NCBI RefSeq assembly: GCF_011604685.1 | Contig: NZ_CP050063.1 | Location: forward strand, 573,501 to 637,500 | Length of the DNA: 64,000 nt | Source: Spirosoma aureum | Lineage (GTDB): Bacteria > Bacteroidota > Bacteroidia > Cytophagales > Spirosomataceae | Direction of reading: 5' to 3' | Notes under the pieces: generated by a model | Database searches by the model: none | What the model saw: the letters and a program-made list of their open reading frames with translations, nothing else | What the model was told of the DNA's origin: nothing | Shown: one piece after another, positions 43,744-51,833 of the stretch | How positions within the stretch are numbered: the first letter of the stretch is position 1 | Layout: each line of letters opens with the position of its first letter | Translations under genes and position numbers: made by a program

Positions 43744-46140
43744 TTAGAAACGTATTCTCACCCCAGCCAGGAAATTCCGGCCTGCCTGCGGATAATAGCC
43801 ATTATCGGCCGTTACCTTGCCTTCCGAAATGTAAGCGTATGTGTAGCCGTTTGACTCGTACAACTCATTAAGAACGTTATTGAACAACAGTGTGAACGCA
43901 ATCTCCTGGGCAAATTTCGGCTTGATAGAGTAAATGACCCGAATGTCGTTCGTGAAATAGGCGTTCAATTGCCGGTTTTCATTCGAGGTATTGTCCATAT
44001 ACTGTTTCCCAACGTACTTTGAGAGTAAGCCCAGTTCCAGACCTTTGACGGGCGTAAAGAGCAATTGTGATCCGGCAATAGCATTCGGTGAGAACGAAAT
44101 ATCTGTCTCGCTATACTGACGGCTTTCCTGCTGGCCGTTATCGAAGTTGTCGAGATATTCCGTAAAGTTCTGGATTTTGTTCCGGCTGAAGGTGGCATTA
44201 ACGTTCCAGCGTAGTTGTTTGGCCAGTCGTATACCGGCTTCGAGTTCAAGACCTGCGCGATAGCTGACCGGAATATTTACCCGGTTATAAGCGCCTACGT
44301 CGTTGAGCTGCCCGGATAAAACCAGCTGATTCTGATAATTCATGTAGTAGGCATTAACCGTAAAGGCTATCTGCTCGGTCTGAATCTTGTAGCCTGCTTC
44401 ATAATCAATTAGACGCTCGGCTTTGGGGCGACTCTCCGGCGTTGATTGCGTATAATCGTTCCGGTTGGGCTCCCGATGCCCCACGCCAACCGATCCATAC
44501 ACAGTGCTGCGGTCGTTGATGGTATAGGTTATGCCTGCTTTGGGATTGAAAAACGTCAGCGTAGCATCCTGTTGAACGTTTTGTAGTTTGCTGTTAAAGC
44601 CCAGAAACGAATAATAAACCTGGCGAATCTGTGCATCGACGAATCCGTTTACTTTTGGGCTGAATTGATAAAATGCTTTCGCATATACGTTAAAATCGCG
44701 TTTCGTAGCATCATCGTTATAATAACGTTGGCGGATATCGGTATTTCCGGCGACGCGTGCCCAGATAATCTCTCCGTAATGCGCTCCCTGATATTGATTC
44801 CAGCCTCCGCCAATGTTAGCCGTTAACTTTCCAAAACTATTGTAGTCAAAGGAAAAAACAGTGCCGTAGAAATTATTATCAAGCCACAAACGACGTATAA
44901 GGTCCGTTTGGGTAATCGTCGAATCGCCAATAACGACATTGGGAAGGCCATACTTACTGTAGACATCCTCAGGTTTAAACTCTTCGTAATAGCCTTTCCC
45001 TTTTGTGTAGAAAAAGGACAGATTTGCCCGCCAGTTTTTGCTTAGCTCGTGCGAACTGATTAGCTGATAATTGTCCTGCTGGTAATTATCCGTCTGATTG
45101 TCGTACGTAAACGAATTGTAGGTTCGATTGGTCTTCAGCAGCGCTTCGGGCACACCGTTCCATGCCTGATAGGTTTGCTCCTGCCCCGAAAACACGTTTA
45201 ACCGGATGAAGCTCTTTTTGGAATAATAACCACCTGATACATAAAATGATCGTAAATCAGAGAATGCCCGATCAATGTAGCCGTCAGAATAAATTTTAGA
45301 CAATCGGGCATCCAGCACAAAATGATTGTTTAACAGACCTGTTCCGGCCAGCACGTTCACCTTGCGGGTTCCGAACGAGCCACCCGACAAATTCGCTTCT
45401 GCGTAGGGTTTGTCTTCAAGCTTATTGGTCTGAATGTTGACCGATGCGCCAAAAGCCCCTGCCCCATTCGTAGACGTGCCAATGCCCCGCTGGATTTGAA
45501 TACTGCTCACGGAAGAGGCAAAGTCGGGCATATCCACAAAATAGGTCCCCTGCGATTCTGCGTCATTGTATGGAATCCCATTGAGCGTCACATTGACGCG
45601 GGTGGCGTCGGACCCACGAATGCGAATACCCGTATACCCGACCCCTGTGCCCGCGTCGGATGTGGTGACAATAGAGGGCGTGAAGTTGAGCAACTGGGGA
45701 ATGTCCTGTCCTAAGTTCAGCTTATTTAAATCCCGGCGTGTGACGTCGGTATAGGCAATAGCCGATTTCTGATTGGCCCGTGTGGCGCTGACAACGACTT
45801 CATCGACGGCTACGGCGGTTTTCTTTAAATTGATCGAAACGGTTGCGTTTTGCGTCAATTCAAGAGCCTGCATCTGCGTTTCGTAGCCTAGTAATGAGAT
45901 CCGAAGAGATAAGGAGCCTGGTTTTAGGTTCGTAAGCAGAAAGGCACCATTGGCATCGGTAAAGGTGCCTTTATAGGTTCCCTCAAGGGTGATAGCTGCA
46001 CCGGGCAATGTGCCTCCATCAACGTCATTGACGGTTCCGGAAATAGTGAATTGAGCCCAGACAGATGAATTACATAGCCACAGAAGTGCAACAAGCGAAG
46101 TAAGATAGACGGAATGCCGCCCAGACGTACCTTTTTTCAT
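43744..46140 (-). CDS. TonB-dependent receptor, predicted thiamine transporter
   Basis: A 798-residue outer-membrane receptor: signal peptide (LTSLVALLWLCNSSVWAQ), carboxypeptidase-regulatory-like domain (ISGTVNDVDGGTLPGAAITLEGT), a plug with GIRIRGSDATRVNVTLNGIPYNDAES, and a barrel ending LAGVRIRF. Its function is inferred from the TPP riboswitch in its leader (46227-46304): genes behind TPP riboswitches make or import thiamine or its precursors, and TPP-controlled TonB receptors are a known Bacteroidota arrangement. It is monocistronic, with no thiamine synthesis gene nearby. The leader between riboswitch and ATG is about 86 bases. Confidence 0.92.
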   Translation of the reverse strand: MKKGTSGRHSVYLTSLVALLWLCNSSVWAQFTISGTVNDVDGGTLPGAAITLEGTYKGTFTDANGAFLLTNLKPGSLSLRISLLGYETQMQALELTQNATVSINLKKTAVAVDEVVVSATRANQKSAIAYTDVTRRDLNKLNLGQDIPQLLNFTPSIVTTSDAGTGVGYTGIRIRGSDATRVNVTLNGIPYNDAESQGTYFVDMPDFASSVSSIQIQRGIGTSTNGAGAFGASVNIQTNKLEDKPYAEANLSGGSFGTRKVNVLAGTGLLNNHFVLDARLSKIYSDGYIDRAFSDLRSFYVSGGYYSKKSFIRLNVFSGQEQTYQAWNGVPEALLKTNRTYNSFTYDNQTDNYQQDNYQLISSHELSKNWRANLSFFYTKGKGYYEEFKPEDVYSKYGLPNVVIGDSTITQTDLIRRLWLDNNFYGTVFSFDYNSFGKLTANIGGGWNQYQGAHYGEIIWARVAGNTDIRQRYYNDDATKRDFNVYAKAFYQFSPKVNGFVDAQIRQVYYSFLGFNSKLQNVQQDATLTFFNPKAGITYTINDRSTVYGSVGVGHREPNRNDYTQSTPESRPKAERLIDYEAGYKIQTEQIAFTVNAYYMNYQNQLVLSGQLNDVGAYNRVNIPVSYRAGLELEAGIRLAKQLRWNVNATFSRNKIQNFTEYLDNFDNGQQESRQYSETDISFSPNAIAGSQLLFTPVKGLELGLLSKYVGKQYMDNTSNENRQLNAYFTNDIRVIYSIKPKFAQEIAFTLLFNNVLNELYESNGYTYAYISEGKVTADNGYYPQAGRNFLAGVRIRF

Positions 46141-46226
46141 GAACTGAAAATGGTTACGATAGGCAAGGGGTCAAACCTATCTTTAAGTGTAATTTTTAGT
46201 TTATTTTATCACGGCCTTATCCGCGA

Positions 46227-46304
46227 CTACATTTCCCTTCGCGGCATTACCCGCGCAGGTTCAATGGGTATAATCTCAGCCCGTTGTTATGGGGCACCCC
46301 TTGG
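46227..46304 (-). promoter_or_regulatory. TPP riboswitch
   Basis: Read on the minus strand the region contains the full THI-box series in order: AAGGGGTGCCC, CGGGCTGAGA, TACCC, TTGAACCTG, CGGGTAATGCCG and CGAAGGGAA. These are the aptamer's P2/P4 helices and the two pockets that bind the pyrimidine and the pyrophosphate of TPP. It precedes the TonB receptor by about 86 bases. Whether it controls termination or translation is not clear. Confidence 0.93.
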
Positions 46305-46317
46305 AAGATTAGCGATG

Positions 46318-46345
46318 CAAAGTTAAGTCAATTTTAACAAAACAA
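46318..46345 (-). promoter_or_regulatory. promoter of the TPP-riboswitch transcript
   Basis: On the minus strand TAACTTTG (46325-46318) matches the -7 consensus, with TTG (46345-46343) 17 bases further up. It lies 14 bases ahead of the aptamer, as expected for its promoter. Confidence 0.5.
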
Positions 46346-46390
46346 GATTTCGTCTCTGACGTTTCTAGCTTTATACCAGTTTATTGACGT

Positions 46391-46618
46391 ATGAGCGAGT
46401 TTGATTTAGTTGTATTACAGGAAGATGCCGCCGACGGGCGCCTAAAAATGGGTGATGTTGGCACGATTTTAACCGTTTACAATGAAGGGCAAGCCTTTGA
46501 AGTAGAATTTGTGACATTAACCGGCGAAGCAGTAGCTATTGAGACCTTATTAGCCCACCAAATTCGCCCGGTTCGACCCTCAGAAGTGATGGCCGTTCGC
46601 GATATGGCGGTTCAATAA
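46391..46618 (+). CDS. DUF4926 small protein
   Basis: A 75-residue protein matching DUF4926: FDLVVLQEDAADGRLKMGDVGTILTVYNEGQAFEVEFVTLTG, ending with a short Val-rich tail. DUF4926 proteins are small beta-rich domains often found near toxin-antitoxin or phage genes; none of those is directly beside it here. It lies between the TPP-controlled receptor (divergent) and the TPR protein. Confidence 0.8.
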   Translation: MSEFDLVVLQEDAADGRLKMGDVGTILTVYNEGQAFEVEFVTLTGEAVAIETLLAHQIRPVRPSEVMAVRDMAVQ

Positions 46619-46673
46619 ACAACTCTTCTGTAAACTTTTGAGCATTACGCTTTTCCGCAATAACAAATATTCC

Positions 46674-46681
46674 TAATTTTG
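46674..46681 (+). promoter_or_regulatory. candidate -7 box for the TPR protein
   Basis: TAATTTTG fully matches TAnnTTTG and ends 19 bases before the ATG at 46701. The -33 position has only a weak T-rich match. Confidence 0.4.
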
Positions 46682-46700
46682 CAGTCCAAATTGCAAACAA

Positions 46701-47396
46701 ATGAGCAAAAAGAACAGCGGACTGGATTTTTTGGAAGATCCAGACGCATTAGAAGGGAAATTAGAGGACGTTGGAGATTTCTTCCAGCAGAATCGAAATA
46801 TTGTGCTGGGTGTACTTGGCGGTATCGTACTGCTCGTCTTCGGTTACGTTGGCTATCGGTATTATGTAAGCAGCCAGGACGAAACAGCACAGGTCGAAAT
46901 GTTCCCATCGGTATATCAACTGGAAGCCGATTCGCTGAAGAAAGCCCTCAATGGCGATGGTAAAAGCCCAGGTTTACTGGCTGTTGCTGATAATTATAGC
47001 GGAACACCGGCCGGCAACCTGGCTGAATTCGAATCTGGCCTTGGTTTACTGAAGCAAGGAAAGTATGACGAAGCTATCGAGCATCTGAAGAGCTTCAGTT
47101 CATCCGATTTGCTGGTGCAAGCCCGTGCTTACGCGTTGATCGGCGATGCGTACGTAGAAAAGAAAAGCTACGACGAAGCTGCTGACTACTATCAGAAAGC
47201 GGCTGATTATAAGCCCAACAAGTTTTTTACGCCCGGTTACCTGCTGAAACTGGCGATTACGCACGAACAGGCTAAACAGAACGATAAAGCCATTCAGGCT
47301 TATAACGATATTATCGAAAAGTACCCACAATCTGCCGAGGCCGTTAGTGCCAAGAAGTATAAATCCGTGCTCGAAGCAACGGTCGGCGAGTCGTAG
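46701..47396 (+). CDS. membrane-anchored TPR protein (YfgM-like)
   Basis: A 231-residue protein with a cytoplasmic N-tail, one membrane helix (NIVLGVLGGIVLLVFGYVGYRYYV, about residues 34-57) and tetratricopeptide repeats in the periplasmic part (AEFESGLGLLKQGKYDEAIEHL, ALIGDAYVEKKSYDEAADYYQKA, AITHEQAKQNDKAIQAYNDIIEKYPQS). This layout resembles YfgM, a periplasmic chaperone partner in other phyla. A terminator at 47422 and the long inverted repeat at 47462 separate it from ribH. Confidence 0.83.
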   Translation: MSKKNSGLDFLEDPDALEGKLEDVGDFFQQNRNIVLGVLGGIVLLVFGYVGYRYYVSSQDETAQVEMFPSVYQLEADSLKKALNGDGKSPGLLAVADNYSGTPAGNLAEFESGLGLLKQGKYDEAIEHLKSFSSSDLLVQARAYALIGDAYVEKKSYDEAADYYQKAADYKPNKFFTPGYLLKLAITHEQAKQNDKAIQAYNDIIEKYPQSAEAVSAKKYKSVLEATVGES

Positions 47397-47421
47397 GCGT
47401 ACTTGAATAACTCAATACAGC

Positions 47422-47457
47422 AAAGGACAAAGCCGACCGAGGTTTTGTCCTTTTTTA
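47422..47457 (+). terminator. terminator of the TPR gene
   Basis: Ten-base arms (AAAGGACAAA and TTTGTCCTTT) around GCCGACCGAGGT-type loop sequence are followed by a TTTTTT run. A standard intrinsic terminator. Confidence 0.75.
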
Positions 47458-47461
47458 TTGG

Positions 47462-47550
47462 TTTTGTCATGCCAACGAAGGAAGCATCTTTGGCTGACTC
47501 TTAATCCTTTCTTGGCTATCGAAGATGCTTCCTTCGTCGGCATGACAAAA
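47462..47550. repeat. long inverted repeat abutting the ribH start
   Basis: Arms of 29 bases (47462-47490 and 47522-47550) pair with one mismatch around a 31-base loop. The right arm ends two bases before the ribH ATG at 47553. The arm sequence, containing GTCATGCC and GAAGCATCTT, is of a kind dispersed in many Bacteroidota intergenic regions, by my recollection. Confidence 0.85.
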
Positions 47551-47552
47551 AA

Positions 47553-48053
47553 ATGGCTACTGACTTAAAAAACCTTAGTGTCTTTTCAACGGACGAACTC
47601 CCGGACGTGAGTCTCCGGCGATTTGCGATTCTCGTCTCCGAATGGAATACGGAAGTTACTGAAGCGCTGTTTTCCGGCGCTTATCAAACCTTGCTTCAGC
47701 ATGGAGCCAAGGCCGAAAATATTATTCGGGGCAATGTGCCAGGCAGCTATGAACTCAGTTTAGCGTCACAATGGTTTGCGCAGCGTAATGATATTGATGC
47801 GGTAATTGCGCTCGGTTGTGTTATCCAGGGCGAAACAAAGCACAACGATTACATCAACCATGCTGTTGCTCAGGGTTTGACAAACGTTGGCCTTAAAACG
47901 GGCAAACCGGTTATTTTCGGTGTATTAACGCCTAATAATCAACAGCAGGCTCTTGACCGGGCGGGAGGCAAACACGGTAATAAAGGCGACGAAGCCGCCA
48001 TTACAGCCATCAAAATGCTTGGCCTACAGCAACAAGTTTATAGTAAATTTTAA
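47553..48053 (+). CDS. ribH: 6,7-dimethyl-8-ribityllumazine synthase
   Basis: A 166-residue lumazine synthase, the penultimate enzyme of riboflavin synthesis, building large capsids in most bacteria. Conserved parts are RFAILVSEWNTEVTEALFSGA, IRGNVPGSYELSLASQWFA, ALGCVIQGETKHNDYINHAVAQGL, and GVLTPNNQQQALDRAGG. The catalytic His is in GETKHND. No FMN riboswitch precedes it; instead the translation start is pressed against a long hairpin. Confidence 0.95.
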   Translation: MATDLKNLSVFSTDELPDVSLRRFAILVSEWNTEVTEALFSGAYQTLLQHGAKAENIIRGNVPGSYELSLASQWFAQRNDIDAVIALGCVIQGETKHNDYINHAVAQGLTNVGLKTGKPVIFGVLTPNNQQQALDRAGGKHGNKGDEAAITAIKMLGLQQQVYSKF

Positions 48054-48059
48054 AAAGCA

Positions 48060-48125
48060 AAAGAGTGAATGAAGGAAAGAATGAGTCAACTTTTTCCTAT
48101 TCGCTCTTACCCTTATTCACTCTTT
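48060..48125. repeat. inverted repeat in the aspartate kinase leader
   Basis: Perfect 11-base outer arms AAAGAGTGAAT (48060-48070 and 48115-48125) enclose a purine-rich/pyrimidine-rich interior that pairs imperfectly. It ends eight bases before the aspartate kinase ATG. Confidence 0.6.
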
Positions 48126-48132
48126 CATTATT

Positions 48133-49458
48133 ATGCACGTCTGGAAATTTGGCGGTACATCGGTCGGGAAGCCCGAGCGCATGCAGTCCATCCGTACCTT
48201 AATCACCGAAGACAATACCCGTAAAATTGTCGTTCTGTCGGCCCTGTCCGGCTCAACCAACACGTTGTTAGCCATTGGCGAAGCGATTAAGGCGAATGAC
48301 GATATTGAGGCTAATGCAAAAATTGATTCGCTGAAAGCTCATTACGACGGCTTTATTAGTGAATTATATAACACGCCTGAAGGTAAGGCGGCTGGCCAAC
48401 AGGTCGTTGATAAAGAGTTTTCGTTTATCCGGTCGTTGACAAGCATTAAACCATTTACGCTTAAGCAGGAAAAAGAGCTGGTTGCTGAAGGTGAACTATT
48501 GAGTACGCAGATTTTTCATGCCTATCTGGTTGAAGAAGGTGTTCCGTCAACGCTCCTGCCTGCGCTTGAGTTTATGCGGATCGACGCTGATAATGAACCG
48601 GAAATTCAGTATACGCAAGAGAAATTGGCAGAAATGCTGCCCCAGTACGACAATAAGCAAATTGTTGTAACCCAAGGCTTTATCTGTCGAAATCCGCGTG
48701 GCGAAGTAGATAACCTGAAACGGGGTGGTTCTGATTACACGGCGTCGTTGATTGGCGGAGCCATCCGGGCCGATGAAATTCAGATCTGGACCGATATTGA
48801 CGGAATGCATAATAACGATCCGAGGATTGTTAAAAATACGTTTCCGGTTCGTGAGCTGACTTTTGATGAAGCAGCAGAACTGGCTTATTTCGGGGCCAAA
48901 ATTCTGCATCCGTCCACAATAACACCCGCACGAATGTTTGGCGTGCCTGTGCGGCTAAAAAATACAATGGACCCCAGCGCTCCCGGTACACTCATTGCTG
49001 ACCGTACGAGCGACCAGGTGTTTAAAGCAATTGCGGCTAAAGATGGCATTACGGCTCTGTACATCCATTCGACCCGTATGCTGAATGCGTATGGCTTCCT
49101 GCGCCGGATTTTTGAGATCTTTGAGAAGTATAAAACGCCGGTCGATATGCTGGCAACCTCGGAGGTGTCTGTATCGGTCACGGTCGATAATATCGACCGG
49201 ATCAAGGAGATTTCAGATGAGTTAAGTACGTTCTGTTCGCTGGAAGAGCCTGATTATGACCAAACCATTATTTGTATTGTCGGTAATTTTAGTGCCGATA
49301 ACGAAGGGGTGGCAGTTCGGGTATTTAACGCCATGAAGAATATACCAATTCGGATGATTTCATACGGCGGCACTGAAAGCAACCTGTCGCTTCTCGTTCA
49401 TAGCCGTTATAAAGCTGAAGCGCTGAATGCCTTGAACGAAGGACTGTTTTCTGCGTAA
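48133..49458 (+). CDS. lysC: aspartate kinase, monofunctional
   Basis: A 441-residue aspartokinase that phosphorylates aspartate at the head of Lys/Thr/Met synthesis. The N-terminal kinase signature VWKFGGTSVGKPERM is intact, with the nucleotide-binding RGGSDYTASLIGGAI and the two C-terminal ACT domains (VDMLATSEVSVSVTVDN and IVGNFSADNEGVAVRVF) that allow amino-acid feedback. It is not fused to homoserine dehydrogenase. It follows ribH on the same strand with an inverted repeat between. Confidence 0.94.
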   Translation: MHVWKFGGTSVGKPERMQSIRTLITEDNTRKIVVLSALSGSTNTLLAIGEAIKANDDIEANAKIDSLKAHYDGFISELYNTPEGKAAGQQVVDKEFSFIRSLTSIKPFTLKQEKELVAEGELLSTQIFHAYLVEEGVPSTLLPALEFMRIDADNEPEIQYTQEKLAEMLPQYDNKQIVVTQGFICRNPRGEVDNLKRGGSDYTASLIGGAIRADEIQIWTDIDGMHNNDPRIVKNTFPVRELTFDEAAELAYFGAKILHPSTITPARMFGVPVRLKNTMDPSAPGTLIADRTSDQVFKAIAAKDGITALYIHSTRMLNAYGFLRRIFEIFEKYKTPVDMLATSEVSVSVTVDNIDRIKEISDELSTFCSLEEPDYDQTIICIVGNFSADNEGVAVRVFNAMKNIPIRMISYGGTESNLSLLVHSRYKAEALNALNEGLFSA

Positions 49459-49461
49459 ATT

Positions 49462-49497
49462 TGTCTGCCATATCGCATTTTGACGATGTGGCAGACA
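49462..49497 (+). terminator. terminator of aspartate kinase gene
   Basis: Fourteen-base arms with one mismatch (TGTCTGCCATATCG, 49462-49475, and 49484-49497) around an eight-base loop, just after the stop codon. Confidence 0.75.
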
Positions 49498-49513
49498 TTA
49501 AACTATTCATAAT

Positions 49514-49822
49514 ATGACCAATACCGAATTCTTACAGGAAGTTAAGCGGTATGTTCATGAGATTGATCCGCAAGCCGAAGTATGGCAGTTTGGATCGCGG
49601 GCGCGGGGTGATTTTGATCAGGATTCCGATTGGGATTTTCTGATTCTAACCGATAAACAGGTTGATAGGGCCTATAAACGCCTTATTAGAGATCATCTGT
49701 TTTATTTAAGTCTAGACAGCGAGCGAATAATTGGTACAATCATTCAAAATAAATTGGCTTGGGAAGTATTGGAGTTGACTAATCTCCACCAAAATATTCG
49801 CGAAGACGGCCAATTGGTATGA
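49514..49822 (+). CDS. MNT nucleotidyltransferase-domain antitoxin
   Basis: A 102-residue minimal nucleotidyltransferase. The motif GSRARGDFDQDSDWDFLIL (GSxxxGxxxxxSDxD) supplies the two metal-binding Asp residues. MNT proteins of this size are paired with HEPN ribonucleases in MNT-HEPN toxin-antitoxin modules, where the antitoxin AMPylates or binds the toxin. The downstream HEPN frame overlaps its stop in an ATGA (49819-49822), the usual translational coupling. That partner is frameshifted, so the module is probably inactive unless the shift is a sequencing error. Confidence 0.88.
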   Translation: MTNTEFLQEVKRYVHEIDPQAEVWQFGSRARGDFDQDSDWDFLILTDKQVDRAYKRLIRDHLFYLSLDSERIIGTIIQNKLAWEVLELTNLHQNIREDGQLV

Positions 49823-50194
49823 GGAAAACAAAAGATGAGATTTTGACTTTTCGTTTGAGCAAGTCGGATAAAGATCTCAAGGCTGCAAAAACACTGATGG
49901 CTTCCAATGATTGGGACGTTGCCGTAAATCGTCTTTATTATGCCGCTTTCCATGCTGTTTCAGAATGTTATAAAAGCAGAAGCGCATTCTGGCGCGAAAG
50001 CAATGCTGGAGTTACACTTCGTTAAAGCAGGTATATTGCCTGTTGAATGGGGACGATTTTACGCACAATTGTTTGATGAGCGTAATGATAGCGACAACGA
50101 AGATTTTGCCATTTTCACTGCCGATGATGTACTTCCATTACTACCGAAAACCCAGGAATTCATAGACGAGATCAAACGTCTGATAAATACATAG
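49819..50194 (+). pseudogene. HEPN-domain toxin, frameshifted
   Basis: The first frame (49819-50025) encodes the start of a HEPN protein, including NRLYYAAFHAVSE, where Arg-x6-His is the HEPN ribonuclease motif, then runs into CYKSRSAFWRES and stops. The continuation lies in another frame ending at 50194: VIKAEAHSGAKAMLELHFVKAGILPVEWGRFYAQLFDERNDSDNEDF, the typical second half (HSGxxxxLxxHFVKxGxxPxExGRFYxxLFDxR). Compared with intact relatives the junction lacks about 14 bases, which is not divisible by three. The active site is preserved but the C-terminal dimer part is out of frame. Confidence 0.85.
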
Positions 50195-50196
50195 GA

Positions 50197-51483
50197 ATGC
50201 TTCAACTTAATTTCATCCGCGAAAATAAAGAAACGACACTGGCAGGATTGCGCAAGAGACACTTTGCGAACGCTGAAGCCGTAGTTGAGCAGGTATTAAC
50301 GATCGATCAGCAACGACGGGATACACAACGTGATCTCGACGATGTGTTAGCGCAATCGAATGCCAAAGCAAATCAGATCGGAGCATTGATGAAGGCAGGC
50401 GATAAAGCGGCTGCTGATGCTGCTAAAACGGAGACAGCTGCACTGAAAGCCCGTTCGAAAGATCTGGCCGATACATTGCGCCAGCTGGAAACCGACCTGC
50501 AAACCGTTCTGGTAACTATCCCCAATTTGCCCCATAGCAGTGTTCCTGAGGGACGTTCTGCTGATGATAACGAAGTGGTTCTGGAGCATGGTGAGAAACC
50601 AACCCTCCCAGAATCGGCTCAGCCACACTGGGAACTTATCAAGAAATACGACATTATCGATTTCGAACTGGGCGTTAAGATTTCGGGTGCTGGGTTTCCC
50701 GTTTACAAAGGGAAAGGTGCCCGGATTCAGCGGGCCATGATCAACTTCTTTCTGGATGAAGCCTTAAAAGCTGGATTCACGGAAATACAACCGCCCATTG
50801 TAGTCAACGAAGATTCCGGCTTTGGGACCGGGCAATTACCTGATAAAGAGGGACAAATGTATTATGTGACTGAGGATAAGCTGTATCTGATTCCGACGGC
50901 TGAAGTCCCTATTACGAACATTTACCGCGATGTAATTCTGCCCGAGAGTCAGTTGCCGGTTAAAAATGTTGGCTATACACCTTGTTTTCGGCGGGAAGCG
51001 GGTTCATGGGGCGCACACGTACGCGGGCTGAACCGGCTGCACCAGTTCGATAAGGTGGAGATTGTACGAATTGAAAAGCCCGAGAATTCCTATACGGCTC
51101 TGGAAGAAATGAGCCTGCATGTACAATCGCTGTTGCAAAAGCTCGAATTGCCCTATCGGGTGTTGCGGCTCTGTGGTGGCGATATGGGCTTCACATCGGC
51201 GCTGACCTACGATATGGAAGTCTGGTCGGCGGCACAGCAACGCTGGCTGGAAGTTAGTTCGGTGTCAAATTTTGAGACCTATCAGGCAAACCGACTGAAG
51301 CTTCGCTCAAAAATTGACCGTGGTGACGGACCAGGGAAAATGCAGCTTTTGCACACCCTAAACGGATCGGCTCTGGCTTTGCCACGTATTCTGGCGTCTA
51401 TTCTGGAAAATAATCAAACCCCGGAAGGCATACGAATCCCTAAAGTATTAGTGCCGTACTGTGGTTTTGAGGTGATCGATTAA
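50197..51483 (+). CDS. serS: seryl-tRNA synthetase
   Basis: A 428-residue class II synthetase charging tRNA(Ser). The N-terminal long coiled-coil arm that holds the tRNA's variable loop (about residues 30-100) is present, followed by motif 2 (PCFRREAGSWG) and motif 3 (LHTLNGSALALPRILASILENNQ). Length and domains are normal. It begins two bases after the HEPN pseudogene's stop, so it is likely read from the same or an overlapping transcript. Its last four bases overlap the small minus-strand gene's stop. Confidence 0.96.
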   Translation: MLQLNFIRENKETTLAGLRKRHFANAEAVVEQVLTIDQQRRDTQRDLDDVLAQSNAKANQIGALMKAGDKAAADAAKTETAALKARSKDLADTLRQLETDLQTVLVTIPNLPHSSVPEGRSADDNEVVLEHGEKPTLPESAQPHWELIKKYDIIDFELGVKISGAGFPVYKGKGARIQRAMINFFLDEALKAGFTEIQPPIVVNEDSGFGTGQLPDKEGQMYYVTEDKLYLIPTAEVPITNIYRDVILPESQLPVKNVGYTPCFRREAGSWGAHVRGLNRLHQFDKVEIVRIEKPENSYTALEEMSLHVQSLLQKLELPYRVLRLCGGDMGFTSALTYDMEVWSAAQQRWLEVSSVSNFETYQANRLKLRSKIDRGDGPGKMQLLHTLNGSALALPRILASILENNQTPEGIRIPKVLVPYCGFEVID

Positions 51484-51755
51484 CAATCGCAGGAGTAGTT
51501 GTCATACCCCGGATAGTGAGGTGATAAATGCCCTGAAACGCTGACAACCCGATCGAGCGGAATGATATCACCCGTAGCCAGTTCGAGCCATTCGGTTCCG
51601 CCCTGAAAGACGAGTTGTTTAATTGTAACGTCGGCTTTAATAAATTCGCTCAGGTCGGTTAAGTACTCGATCCGTACAAATTTGCCCGGAACGATAGCGG
51701 CCCGAAATGAGGAGTCGGAGGTAATGAAGTCAGGTTTATTCAGTAAGGTTTCCAT
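51480..51755 (-). CDS. small Rof-like (Sm-fold) protein, tentative
   Basis: A 91-residue protein with METLLNKPDFITSDSS at the start, a central FVRIEYLTDLSEFIKADVTIKQLVFQGGTEWLELATGDIIPLDRVVSVSG, and a Cys-rich end (YDNYSCDC). The short strands and the GxEWLxLxxGxxIPLDR pattern recall Bacteroidota proteins named Rho-binding antiterminator (Rof, Sm-like fold). The similarity is by pattern only and the call is weak. ATG 51755 is preferred to an earlier start inside the hairpin at 51774. It is at the 3' end of serS, convergent with it. Confidence 0.5.
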   Translation of the reverse strand: METLLNKPDFITSDSSFRAAIVPGKFVRIEYLTDLSEFIKADVTIKQLVFQGGTEWLELATGDIIPLDRVVSVSGHLSPHYPGYDNYSCDC

Positions 51756-51773
51756 ACACTTAGAACAATCTAT

Positions 51774-51820
51774 AAAAACGAAACGTGCCACAGTGATAAA
51801 CTGTGGCACGTTTCGTTTTT
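51774..51820 (-). terminator. terminator of the DUF349 gene
   Basis: Perfect 20-base arms (51774-51793 and 51801-51820, AAAAACGAAACGTGCCACAG and complement) with a seven-base loop. A run of Ts follows in the minus-strand direction, just past the DUF349 stop at 51834. Confidence 0.88.
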
Positions 51821-51833
51821 TGCTTTTATCAGA

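Noticed and set aside
46114..46326. A 70-codon plus-strand frame over the TPP riboswitch.
   Set aside because: The DNA is explained by the riboswitch aptamer on the minus strand; the frame has no protein character.
47397..47552. An FMN riboswitch ahead of ribH.
   Set aside because: None of the RFN-box conserved segments were found; the region is a terminator and an inverted repeat.
48054..48132. A lysine riboswitch ahead of aspartate kinase.
   Set aside because: A lysine aptamer needs about 170 bases; only a simple inverted repeat fits here.
51774..51820. A fourth copy of the palindromic repeat family, because it contains GTGCCAC.
   Set aside because: It lacks the AGGnYTTTCGC block at the right distance and has T tracts, so it is an ordinary terminator.
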